NCBI GenBank assembly: GCA_017554105.1
Contig: JAFZIY010000015.1
Location: 124,001 to 188,000 of the forward strand
DNA length: 64,000 nt
Source of the DNA: Prevotella sp.
GTDB lineage: Bacteria; Bacteroidota; Bacteroidia; Bacteroidales; Bacteroidaceae
Reading direction: 5' to 3'
In this document: positions 53,209 through 60,213 of the stretch, piece by piece
Layout: each line of letters opens with the position of its first letter
How positions within the stretch are numbered: the stretch's first letter is position 1
Program-made: the position numbers and the translations under genes
The notes under the pieces: generated by a model
Seen by the model: the letters and a program-made list of their open reading frames with translations, nothing else
Told to the model about the DNA's origin: nothing
Database searches by the model: none

Positions 53209-53303
53209 TTGACGAGTTAACAAGTTGACAAGTTGACGAGTTGCTTGTTTTGTTAACGGACTCTGATAACTTGTTAACTTGTCAACTCGTTTACTCGTCA
53301 ACT
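53209..53303. repeat. TTGACAAG-type hairpin element between lepB and its paralogue
   Basis: Left arm TTGACGAGTTAACAAGTTGA and further units (53209-53244), a 26-nt loop, then the inverse CTTGTTAACTTGTCAACTCG and on (53272-53303). This is the same family as the arms around the four-helix-bundle gene at 16.0-16.5 kb, here with no gene between the arms. Confidence 0.9.
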
Positions 53304-53314
53304 TAAAAAGAATC

Positions 53315-53725
53315 ATGCGTAACGCCATAAAGTTCATTTTGGCTGTTGCGACCGCGATAATACTGATGCTGGTTGTCAGAGCCTATGCATTCACCATCTA
53401 CAAAGTGTCAAACTCTAACCTTGGCCCTGTGTTGAAGAAGAATGACCGTGTGTTGGTGAATAAGCTCGACCATGCTCGTTTCTCAAAAGGTGACATTGTG
53501 GTGTTCTCCGCTGATTCTTCCTATATTGGTGTCGTAAATGCCGTTCCTGGTGACACTGTCACTCTCGATAGTTCTTCCTATGTGTTGCCCGAGCGATGCG
53601 GTTGTCAGGACTGTCAGTGTAAGGAAAGGGCGATGTTCCTCGTATGGCAGGGCAAGGAGAACGTCCTGATACACAAGGATGAAATCGTCGGAAAGGCATA
53701 TAAACTCTCTCTTACAGGAAAATGA
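53315..53725 (+). CDS. Signal-peptidase-like (S26) protein lacking catalytic residues
   Basis: A 136-residue protein with one N-terminal membrane helix (IKFILAVATAIILMLVV), starting at the ATG at 53315. It clearly resembles signal peptidase I: TIYKVSNSNLGPVLKKNDRV corresponds to the IPSSSMxPTLxxGD box, and YIGVVNAVPGDTV to the YVKRVVGLPGD box. In my alignment the nucleophile Ser becomes Asn (SNL for SSM) and the general-base Lys is replaced in YIGVVNAV. It may therefore be an inactive paralogue of lepB, a binding partner or regulator. Its ATGA stop overlaps the WbqC start. Confidence 0.75.
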   Translation: MRNAIKFILAVATAIILMLVVRAYAFTIYKVSNSNLGPVLKKNDRVLVNKLDHARFSKGDIVVFSADSSYIGVVNAVPGDTVTLDSSSYVLPERCGCQDCQCKERAMFLVWQGKENVLIHKDEIVGKAYKLSLTGK

Positions 53726-54336
53726 CTACCGCCTTACTTTCTTCTGCCTACTGCGCTCCAGTGCAGTGGTTCCAGAAACTCAACCGATACGATGCTGTTG
53801 TGGTTGAGCAGTATGACAATTTCCTGAAGCAGACCTATCGTAACCGTTGCATCATAGCCACCGCCAACGGTACTCAGGCACTTACCATTCCAGTAGAAAA
53901 GAGCGAGACGGAGAAATGTCTTATGCGTGACATACGCATCAGTGACCATGGCAACTGGCGCCGTCTGCACTGGAATGCCTTTGCTACGGCATATGGTGAC
54001 AGTCCTTTCTTCGACTATTATGCTGACGACCTGCGCCCTTTCTATGAAAAGCATTACGCGTTCCTCTTTGACTTCAACATGCAAATGACCATGAAGTTGT
54101 GTGAGTTGCTCGATATAACTCCGAATATAAGTGCCTCGAAAGAATATGTAAAGGAGATGGAGAGTGGCACCGTAGACTTCCGCGAGGTAATTCGCCCCAA
54201 GCATCCTCAGCCCGATAGAGCCTTCACTGCCAAGCCATATTATCAGGTATATGCCCAGCGTCATGGCTTCATTCCCAACCTCAGCATCCTCGACCTGCTG
54301 TTCAATATGGGTAACGAAGCTGTATTCTGGCTCTGA
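53722..54336 (+). CDS. WbqC family protein
   Basis: A 204-residue WbqC-like protein. MTTALLSSAYCAPVQWFQKL, the YDNFLKQTYRNRCII region, and ISDHGNWRRLHWNAFATAYG are family marks. WbqC genes occur in O-antigen clusters, where they are thought to take part in modified amino-sugar synthesis, but in Bacteroidetes single copies are found beside signal peptidase as here. It overlaps the previous gene by 4 nt and is therefore likely co-translated with it. Biochemical role is unknown. Confidence 0.86.
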   Translation: MTTALLSSAYCAPVQWFQKLNRYDAVVVEQYDNFLKQTYRNRCIIATANGTQALTIPVEKSETEKCLMRDIRISDHGNWRRLHWNAFATAYGDSPFFDYYADDLRPFYEKHYAFLFDFNMQMTMKLCELLDITPNISASKEYVKEMESGTVDFREVIRPKHPQPDRAFTAKPYYQVYAQRHGFIPNLSILDLLFNMGNEAVFWL

Positions 54337-54361
54337 CTTACCTTATTTCTTTCATTATTTT

Positions 54362-54391
54362 TTTGTCTTTCGCGTTTTTTTTGTACTTTTG
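54362..54391 (+). promoter_or_regulatory. Promoter of the DUF2851 gene
   Basis: TTTG (54362-54365), 18 nt, TACTTTTG (54384-54391), 25 nt before the ATG at 54417. Slightly short spacing, otherwise exact. Confidence 0.6.
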
Positions 54392-54416
54392 TCTCTGTTA
54401 AAGGCGAAAGAAGAGA

Positions 54417-55739
54417 ATGGAGTTGCTGCTGCACTATTGCTGGAAACACAAGATGTTTCCGTTGAAAGAACTGGTCACCACCGACGGGAAAAGCGTGGAG
54501 GTGATTGACCCAGGACTGCACAACCACAATGCAGGTCCCGACTTTTTCAATGCCAAGGTGAAGATAGACGGAACGCTATGGGTGGGTAACGTGGAGATTC
54601 ACGACCGCTCTTCCGACTGGTTTCTTCATGGACATGACAAGGATGCGGCATACAATAATGTGGTGCTTCATGTGGCAGAGGTGATTAACGGAGACGTGAC
54701 AACCGCCGCAGGGAATGTGTTGCCGCAGTTGCAACTCTCTGTTCCGCAATATGTCAGGGACCATTATGAGGAACTGTTGCGCGAGGATAAATACCCACGA
54801 TGCTATAAGATAGTGCCTCAACTGTCGCAACTGATGCTGCACAGTTGGATGAGTGCGTTGCAGACAGAGCGTCTGGAGCAGAAAACACAGGCAATAGCGA
54901 AGCGACTTGAACAGGCAGACGGCTCATGGGAAGCCACCTATTTCATGACACTTGCCCGTAACTTCGGCTTCGGTGTCAACGGGGAGGCTTTTGAGACATG
55001 GGCTAAGAACATACCGCTCTCGCAAGTGGGACACCATCGCGATGACCCGTTCCAGGTGGAGGCATTCTTCTTCGGACAGGCAGGACTGCTTGAACCGTCG
55101 GCAATACCAGATCATTATCAGGATGAAGCGTTGGGTGAAGGCTACTTTACACGGCTTCGCAATGAGTATCTTTATCTCTCGCACAAGTTCCAGTTGCAGC
55201 CTATGGATGTCAACCTATGGCGTTTCCTCAGGCTCCGACCTCAGAATTTCCCGCACATCCGACTGTCACAACTCGTGACACTGTATGTGGAACACCGAAC
55301 GGAGATGAGCAGGTTGTTGGAGTGCGAGACGATAAAAGACCTGCAGCAGATGTTGCAGACTCACGTCACTCCTTACTGGGAGACACATTATACGTTCGGA
55401 AGCACCAGTTGCAAAACAGAGAAGGCGCTATCGATGGCATCGCTGAACCTCTTGATAATAAACACTGCGATACCCGTTCTCTTCGCTTACGGAAGGCATA
55501 AGCAGAAAGACTCTTACTGCGACAGGGCATTCGACATGCTCGAGGAACTGAAGGCTGAGAACAACTATATCACGCGAATGTGGCAGGAATGTGGCATAGA
55601 GGCGCAGAACGCTGGAGACAGTCAGGCACTGATACAACTGAAGAAAGAGTATTGCGACCGCAAGGACTGCCTGCGTTGCAGAATAGGATATGAGTATATG
55701 AAACCCACCCTAAATCCCTCCCCAAGGGAAGAACTTTAA
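54417..55739 (+). CDS. DUF2851 family protein
   Basis: A 440-residue soluble protein of a family almost confined to Bacteroidetes. The N-terminal HYCWKHKMFPLKEL and DPGLHNHNAGPDFFNAKVKI match its conserved head, with VGNVEIHDRSSDWFLHGHD shortly after. That invariant D-x-N-A-x-P-D-F and E-I-H stretch suggests a nuclease-like metal site, although function is not established. A Cys pair near the end (CDRKDCLRCRIG) could bind metal. The last dozen codons (KPTLNPSPREEL) come from a CCCTCCC repeat. Confidence 0.85.
   Translation: MELLLHYCWKHKMFPLKELVTTDGKSVEVIDPGLHNHNAGPDFFNAKVKIDGTLWVGNVEIHDRSSDWFLHGHDKDAAYNNVVLHVAEVINGDVTTAAGNVLPQLQLSVPQYVRDHYEELLREDKYPRCYKIVPQLSQLMLHSWMSALQTERLEQKTQAIAKRLEQADGSWEATYFMTLARNFGFGVNGEAFETWAKNIPLSQVGHHRDDPFQVEAFFFGQAGLLEPSAIPDHYQDEALGEGYFTRLRNEYLYLSHKFQLQPMDVNLWRFLRLRPQNFPHIRLSQLVTLYVEHRTEMSRLLECETIKDLQQMLQTHVTPYWETHYTFGSTSCKTEKALSMASLNLLIINTAIPVLFAYGRHKQKDSYCDRAFDMLEELKAENNYITRMWQECGIEAQNAGDSQALIQLKKEYCDRKDCLRCRIGYEYMKPTLNPSPREEL
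55701..55737. repeat. CCCTCCC-type repeat forming the end of the DUF2851 gene
   Basis: ACCCACCCTAAATCCCTCCC followed by CAAGGGAAGAACTT. The shared CCCACCC..CCCTCCCC..GGGA order places it with the elements at 40.7, 43.3 and 45.4 kb. The stop codon is provided at its edge. Confidence 0.7.
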
Positions 55740-55756
55740 TAGAATAAGTTATTATA

Positions 55757-56164
55757 ATGGAAGATAAAAAATATTTTGAAACGCGGATGGAAGTACGCGA
55801 CTATGAGTGCGACATCGAGGGCATAGTGAACAATGCCAACTATCTGCACTACCTTGAACACACGCGTCATCTGTTCCTGAAACAGTGCGGACTGAGTTTC
55901 GCGGAGATGCACCGCAAGGGCATTGATGCTGTTGTTGCACGCATGACATTGCAGTATAAAGTGCCGCTAAGATGTGACGATGAGTTTATTTCGAGGTTGC
56001 ACATCACGAAAGAGGGTATTAGATACGTTTTCCATCAGGACATCCTGCGTGCCGATGATAATAAGATAAGTCTCAGGGCTAAGGTGGAACTGGTGTGTCT
56101 TGTCAACGGAAAGTTGGGACAGTCGCCCGAATATGACGAGGCTTTCAAGGAGTATATAGAATAA
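55757..56164 (+). CDS. Acyl-CoA thioesterase, hotdog fold (4HBT family)
   Basis: A 135-residue single hotdog domain. RDYECDIEGIVNNANYLHYLEHTRHLFL is, in two halves, the 4HBT pattern with the catalytic Asp region followed by the long central helix; LQYKVPLRCDDEF and KISLRAKVELVCLVNGK are the following strands. Members hydrolyse short- or medium-chain acyl-CoA or acyl-ACP. It follows the DUF2851 gene after 17 nt and precedes dprA by 42 nt, so it may be co-transcribed with both. Confidence 0.9.
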   Translation: MEDKKYFETRMEVRDYECDIEGIVNNANYLHYLEHTRHLFLKQCGLSFAEMHRKGIDAVVARMTLQYKVPLRCDDEFISRLHITKEGIRYVFHQDILRADDNKISLRAKVELVCLVNGKLGQSPEYDEAFKEYIE

Positions 56165-56166
56165 AA

Positions 56167-56185
56167 GTTGACAAGTTGACAAGTT
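56167..56185 (+). repeat. One-sided TTGACAAG repeat
   Basis: GTTGACAAGTTGACAAGTT in the 42-nt gap before dprA. It is a short copy of the left arm without an inverse partner. Confidence 0.75.
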
Positions 56186-56206
56186 AAAACCTCAAATTTC
56201 AAAGAA

Positions 56207-57331
56207 ATGGATGAGATTCTTGCTACGATGACGCTGATGCGCATCAACTATTTCAGTCTTTCGGGACTGACACTGTTGTATCGTGAGTTGGGAAGCGCAC
56301 AGACGATAATAGAGCATCATGAAAATATCAAGGAAATCTTCCCTGACGCCTCGGAGAAGTTGGTCAACGGACTGCGCAATATAGATGAGGCGAGGAAGCG
56401 TGCCGAGGTGGAACTGGAGTTCTGCCAGAAGCATGGCATCATGCCGTTGACTATGAACGACGAGCGTTATCCTGCCCGCCTCCGTGAGTGCGACGATGCC
56501 CCGCTGATGCTGTTCTATCGTGGTAATGCTGACCTCAACCAGCAATATGTCATCAATATCGTTGGTACGCGGCGTTGCACGGAATACGGCAAGGATATGA
56601 TACGGCGCTTTGTAAGCGACCTGAAAATGCTTTGTCCGAAGGTTTTGATAGTGAGTGGACTGGCGTATGGCGTGGATATCAATGTCCATCGCGCCGCCCT
56701 CCAGAACGGTTACGAGACAGTGGGAGTGCTGGCGCACGGCCTCGACCAGATCTATCCTCCGCGTCATCGTGAGACAGCAGTGCAGATGATATCGCAAGGA
56801 GGACTATTGACAGAGTTCTTTACACAGACCAATGCCGATAAGGTGAACTTCGTGCGACGTAACCGCATCGTGGCAGGAATGAGCGATGCCTGCATCCTTG
56901 TGGAGAGTGCAGAGCGCGGAGGAGGACTGATAACGGCACGTCTGTCACGCGATTATAACCGCGATGTCTTCGCTTTCCCCGGCAGGGTAGGCGACAGATA
57001 TAGCGAGGGATGCAACAATCTTATCAGTAGTAACGGTGCGGCACTGCTCTCGTCGGCACAGAGTTTCGTTGAGGCGATGGGATGGATAACCGATGCGCAG
57101 GTAAACGAGGCACGGCAGCAGGGCATAGAACGCCAACTGTTCCCCTCGCTGTCGCCCGATGAGACACTTGTCGTTGACACCCTGCGGCAGCAGAACGACA
57201 TGCAGATAAACATGCTGGCAGTGAAGACTAACCTTCCTATTGCCCGACTCACAGCCCTCCTCTTTGAGATGGAACTCAAAGGAATAGTGAAAGTACTGGC
57301 TGGAGGGGTGTATCATTTACTAGGAAGTTGA
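56207..57331 (+). CDS. dprA: DNA-processing protein DprA
   Basis: DprA protects incoming single-stranded DNA and loads RecA during natural transformation. The 374-residue product has an N-terminal helical part (about 1-80), the Rossmann-like core (about 95-300) with VINIVGTRRCTEYG, VSGLAYGVDINVHRAAL, and ERGGGLITARLS, and a C-terminal winged-helix domain (from about 315, MLAVKTNLPIARLTALLFEMELKG). All domains are intact. Its TGA stop is formed by the first bases of a TTGACGAG hairpin element. Confidence 0.95.
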   Translation: MDEILATMTLMRINYFSLSGLTLLYRELGSAQTIIEHHENIKEIFPDASEKLVNGLRNIDEARKRAEVELEFCQKHGIMPLTMNDERYPARLRECDDAPLMLFYRGNADLNQQYVINIVGTRRCTEYGKDMIRRFVSDLKMLCPKVLIVSGLAYGVDINVHRAALQNGYETVGVLAHGLDQIYPPRHRETAVQMISQGGLLTEFFTQTNADKVNFVRRNRIVAGMSDACILVESAERGGGLITARLSRDYNRDVFAFPGRVGDRYSEGCNNLISSNGAALLSSAQSFVEAMGWITDAQVNEARQQGIERQLFPSLSPDETLVVDTLRQQNDMQINMLAVKTNLPIARLTALLFEMELKGIVKVLAGGVYHLLGS

Positions 57332-57432
57332 CGAGTTAACAAGTTGACGAGTTGACAAGTTGCTTGTTCTCAAGTCTTGGTGATAATTAACTCGTCAACT
57401 GATATACTTGTCAACTCGTTAACTTGTCAACT
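57326..57432. repeat. TTGACAAG-type hairpin element at the dprA stop
   Basis: Left arm AGTTGACGAGTTAACAAGTT and more (57326-57360), a loop of about 30 nt, then ACTCGTCAACTG, ACTTGTCAACTCGTTAACTT and more (57390-57432). The element begins inside the last codon of dprA and ends 9 nt before the dusB ATG. Confidence 0.9.
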
Positions 57433-57440
57433 AAATAAAT

Positions 57441-58472
57441 ATGAACATAGGCAACATCTCTTTTCCTGACAAACCATTGTTTCTCGCCCCGATGGAGGAC
57501 GTGACAGACATTGGATTCCGACGTTTGTGCAAGCGCTATGGTGCAGCAATGGTATATACCGAGTTTGTCTCGGCAGAGGCTCTTGTGCGCTCGGTGAAGA
57601 GCACGGTGGACAAACTTACCATTGACGATGCTGAGCGTCCCGTTGGGATACAGATATATGGACGCGACGTGCCGCAGATGGTTGAGGCGGCAAAGATTGT
57701 TGAGGCAGCGGCTCACCCCGACGTCATAGACATCAACTTCGGTTGTCCGGTGAAGAAAGTGGCTGGAAAGGGTGCTGGTGCAGGGATGTTGCAGAATATT
57801 CCATTGCTGCTCGACATCACACGCGAAGTGGTGAAGGCGGTGAAAACACCTGTCACTGTGAAGACACGACTGGGATGGAACAAGGAACAACTTATAATAA
57901 CCACCCTCGCAGAGCAGTTGCAGGACTGTGGCATACAGGCATTGACCATCCACGGACGAACCCGTTCGCAGATGTACACGGGCGAAGCCGACTGGACCCT
58001 TATCGGTGAAGTGAAGAACAACCCGCGCATCCATATCCCGATTATCGGCAACGGAGACATCACGTCACCCGAAGAGGCTTTCGAAGCCTTCAACCGCTAT
58101 GGAGTGGATGCGGTGATGATAGGACGTGCCACCTTCGGACGTCCTTGGATATTCAAGGAGATAAACGATTATTTTGTGGAAAGAGGTGGTGGGGTAGAGT
58201 CAAGTGCCATTACCCTTGACGACAAGATAGACATCCTCATCGAGCAACTGCATATCAATATGGAGCACATCCGCAAGGAAAGAGGTGATGACGACCCGCG
58301 AAACGAACTGCGTGCCATACTCCACACACGTCGTCACCTTGCTGCGACACCCATTTTCAAAGGCATACCAGACTTCCGTCAGACAAGAATAGCCATGCTA
58401 AGGGCGGAAACCGTGCCCGAACTCATCGCCATACTTGAGCAATGTCGTCAACGGCTCAAAGAAGATAGTTAG
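57441..58472 (+). CDS. dusB: tRNA-dihydrouridine synthase (DusB type)
   Basis: A 343-residue FMN enzyme that reduces specific uridines in the D-loop of tRNA with NADPH. The barrel begins PLFLAPMEDVTDIGFRRLC, which forms part of the FMN site; INFGCPVKKVAGKGAGAGML carries the catalytic Cys (two halves of one conserved stretch). TIHGRTRSQMYTG, IGNGDITS and MIGRATFGRPWIF complete the active site. DusB-type by length and C-terminal domain. It ends before a strong terminator. Confidence 0.94.
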   Translation: MNIGNISFPDKPLFLAPMEDVTDIGFRRLCKRYGAAMVYTEFVSAEALVRSVKSTVDKLTIDDAERPVGIQIYGRDVPQMVEAAKIVEAAAHPDVIDINFGCPVKKVAGKGAGAGMLQNIPLLLDITREVVKAVKTPVTVKTRLGWNKEQLIITTLAEQLQDCGIQALTIHGRTRSQMYTGEADWTLIGEVKNNPRIHIPIIGNGDITSPEEAFEAFNRYGVDAVMIGRATFGRPWIFKEINDYFVERGGGVESSAITLDDKIDILIEQLHINMEHIRKERGDDDPRNELRAILHTRRHLAATPIFKGIPDFRQTRIAMLRAETVPELIAILEQCRQRLKEDS

Positions 58473-58476
58473 TAAC

Positions 58477-58512
58477 AAAAAAAGGGCGCCACTAATCTGT
58501 GACGCCCTTTTT
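58477..58512. terminator. Bidirectional terminator between dusB and susD-like gene
   Basis: AAAAAAGGGCGCCAC pairs with GTGACGCCCTTTTT around TAATCT, with one mismatch. A-tract and T-tract outside the stem on both strands. Confidence 0.85.
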
Positions 58513-58524
58513 GCTATTCTCAAA

Positions 58525-60174
58525 TTAATAACCTGGGTTCTGTATCCAATTCGGATGCATTGTCATGAGGTCTCCAGGGATTGGGAATACTGTCGAGGCA
58601 CCGCTCATGTCTGTTTGAGTAGGTGTATGGTCAGTGTATCCCTTTCCGAATATTCCGAAACGGACCATGTCGTTACGGCGCCATCCTTCCCATGCCAGTT
58701 CAAGGTAACGCTCGTGCAGGATGCTCTCAAGAGTTGCCTCCACCTCGGGCAGTCCCACTCTCGATCTTACAAGGGAGAGTTCTGATGTACCGTCTTCACC
58801 GTTGCGTACCTTTGCCTCAGACTGCATAAGCAATACGTCAGCATAGCGGTATAGTACTATGTCATTATTGCAAGCACGTCCATCGGCATTGGCATCTGGG
58901 TCGGGAGCATACTTATGGTATCGTGCTCCAGCAGTCTTCTCATGTACTGTTCCTGTTACATCCAAAGCCACATCAAGCGGATAATAGATTAATGGAGTCA
59001 CTCCGTCGTCAAGATACACTTGCTTGCCGTTTTCTATCACGTTACCAGCATAGAATGTATGCTCAAAGCGTGGGTCAACATCGTCGGTATCATAGCCGAA
59101 AGCCTGAACCAGTTCTATAGTAGCGCTCATTCCGTTCTCGGAAGAACCGCCAAGGGCTGCTCCATGATTGCAGTGGCGTGAGCGGAAGAGGTAGATAAAC
59201 CAGTTGCTGTAGAGAACAGGGTTCATAGGGATGGTGAAGATGTTTTCATCAGAGTTCTCGTTTGTCACCGAGAAGTTGCTGCCGAAACATGTTTCTAGTT
59301 TGTAGCCGCTTTTTGAGATTTCTTGACAGTAGTAGATGCATGCCTCCCATGCGTTCTTCATTTCGCCGTTGACAATGAATTTCATGTCCTTGCCCAACGT
59401 GGTTGGTGCCGATGTCCAGTCATCATTGCAATATACCTCAGCGTTTATCATCAGTTTAGCAAGCAGGAACAAAGCGACGGGTCTTGTGAGGCGACCATAG
59501 TTATCACCCAGTTTGTTGCTTCTGTCGTCAATAAGCAGTGGAAGAACCTCTTGCAGTTCGGTGACACAGAAATTGAACACTTCGCTTCGCTTGGCCTGTA
59601 CTATGCTTTTGGTACTTATTCTCGTCGATGTCATTATGGGCACGTTGCCGAAGAGGTCCATGATATAGAAATGGAACATTGCACGGATGGCGCGCAGTTC
59701 GGCACGATAGGCCTTGAGATCGCTGTCGGTCGCTGCCGTTGGCATAGCGTCGATCTTCTCGATGAACTTGTTTGAGAGCATCACCACTTGGTAGAGATAG
59801 TCCCACATGTCTTTCATCGATGCTGTTCCAGGATTCCAGGTGTGTGTGAACAAGGTCTGCCAGAACCCACCGTCATACCAGTCGGAAGCGCGGATAGGTG
59901 CTATTGCCTCGTCGGTGGTCAGTGAGTTGAAGTCGAACACACCGCGTCCTGTTCCTTGCAGACCCTGAGAGTCTTTGTTTCCACCCATGTAGTTGTACAT
60001 CGCCAGCACTCCGTTGTTCAGAATGTCAGCCTTAGTGGCATATGCCTCTTCCTCGGTGATTGCGCCCTTCGTTTCTTCCTCCAAGAAGCCTGAGCATGCC
60101 GAAAGCACTGCTGCAGCAAATGGAATGAGTGCAGCTGTAATTATCCTTATTGTCTTTTTCTGTATAGTGTTCAT
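58525..60174 (-). CDS. SusD/RagB family outer-membrane nutrient-binding lipoprotein
   Basis: SusD-like proteins cap their SusC partner at the cell surface and capture glycans or peptides. The 549-residue product has a lipoprotein signal (Cys in VLSACSGFLEEE) and the SusD order: an N-terminal TPR-rich region (MWDYLYQVVMLSNKFIEKID, LKAYRAELRAIRAMFHFYIMDL) and a C-terminal RagB domain ending LERYLELAWEGWRR-like (here HERYLELAWEGWRRNDMVR) and FPIPGDLMTMHPNWIQNPGY. It lies 39 nt after the SusC gene on the same strand. No glycoside hydrolase is attached, so the ligand is not clear. Confidence 0.93.
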   Translation of the reverse strand: MNTIQKKTIRIITAALIPFAAAVLSACSGFLEEETKGAITEEEAYATKADILNNGVLAMYNYMGGNKDSQGLQGTGRGVFDFNSLTTDEAIAPIRASDWYDGGFWQTLFTHTWNPGTASMKDMWDYLYQVVMLSNKFIEKIDAMPTAATDSDLKAYRAELRAIRAMFHFYIMDLFGNVPIMTSTRISTKSIVQAKRSEVFNFCVTELQEVLPLLIDDRSNKLGDNYGRLTRPVALFLLAKLMINAEVYCNDDWTSAPTTLGKDMKFIVNGEMKNAWEACIYYCQEISKSGYKLETCFGSNFSVTNENSDENIFTIPMNPVLYSNWFIYLFRSRHCNHGAALGGSSENGMSATIELVQAFGYDTDDVDPRFEHTFYAGNVIENGKQVYLDDGVTPLIYYPLDVALDVTGTVHEKTAGARYHKYAPDPDANADGRACNNDIVLYRYADVLLMQSEAKVRNGEDGTSELSLVRSRVGLPEVEATLESILHERYLELAWEGWRRNDMVRFGIFGKGYTDHTPTQTDMSGASTVFPIPGDLMTMHPNWIQNPGY

Positions 60175-60213
60175 GTGTTTTGTTGTTTAGTGTTTAGTGC
60201 TTATGTTTAATGC

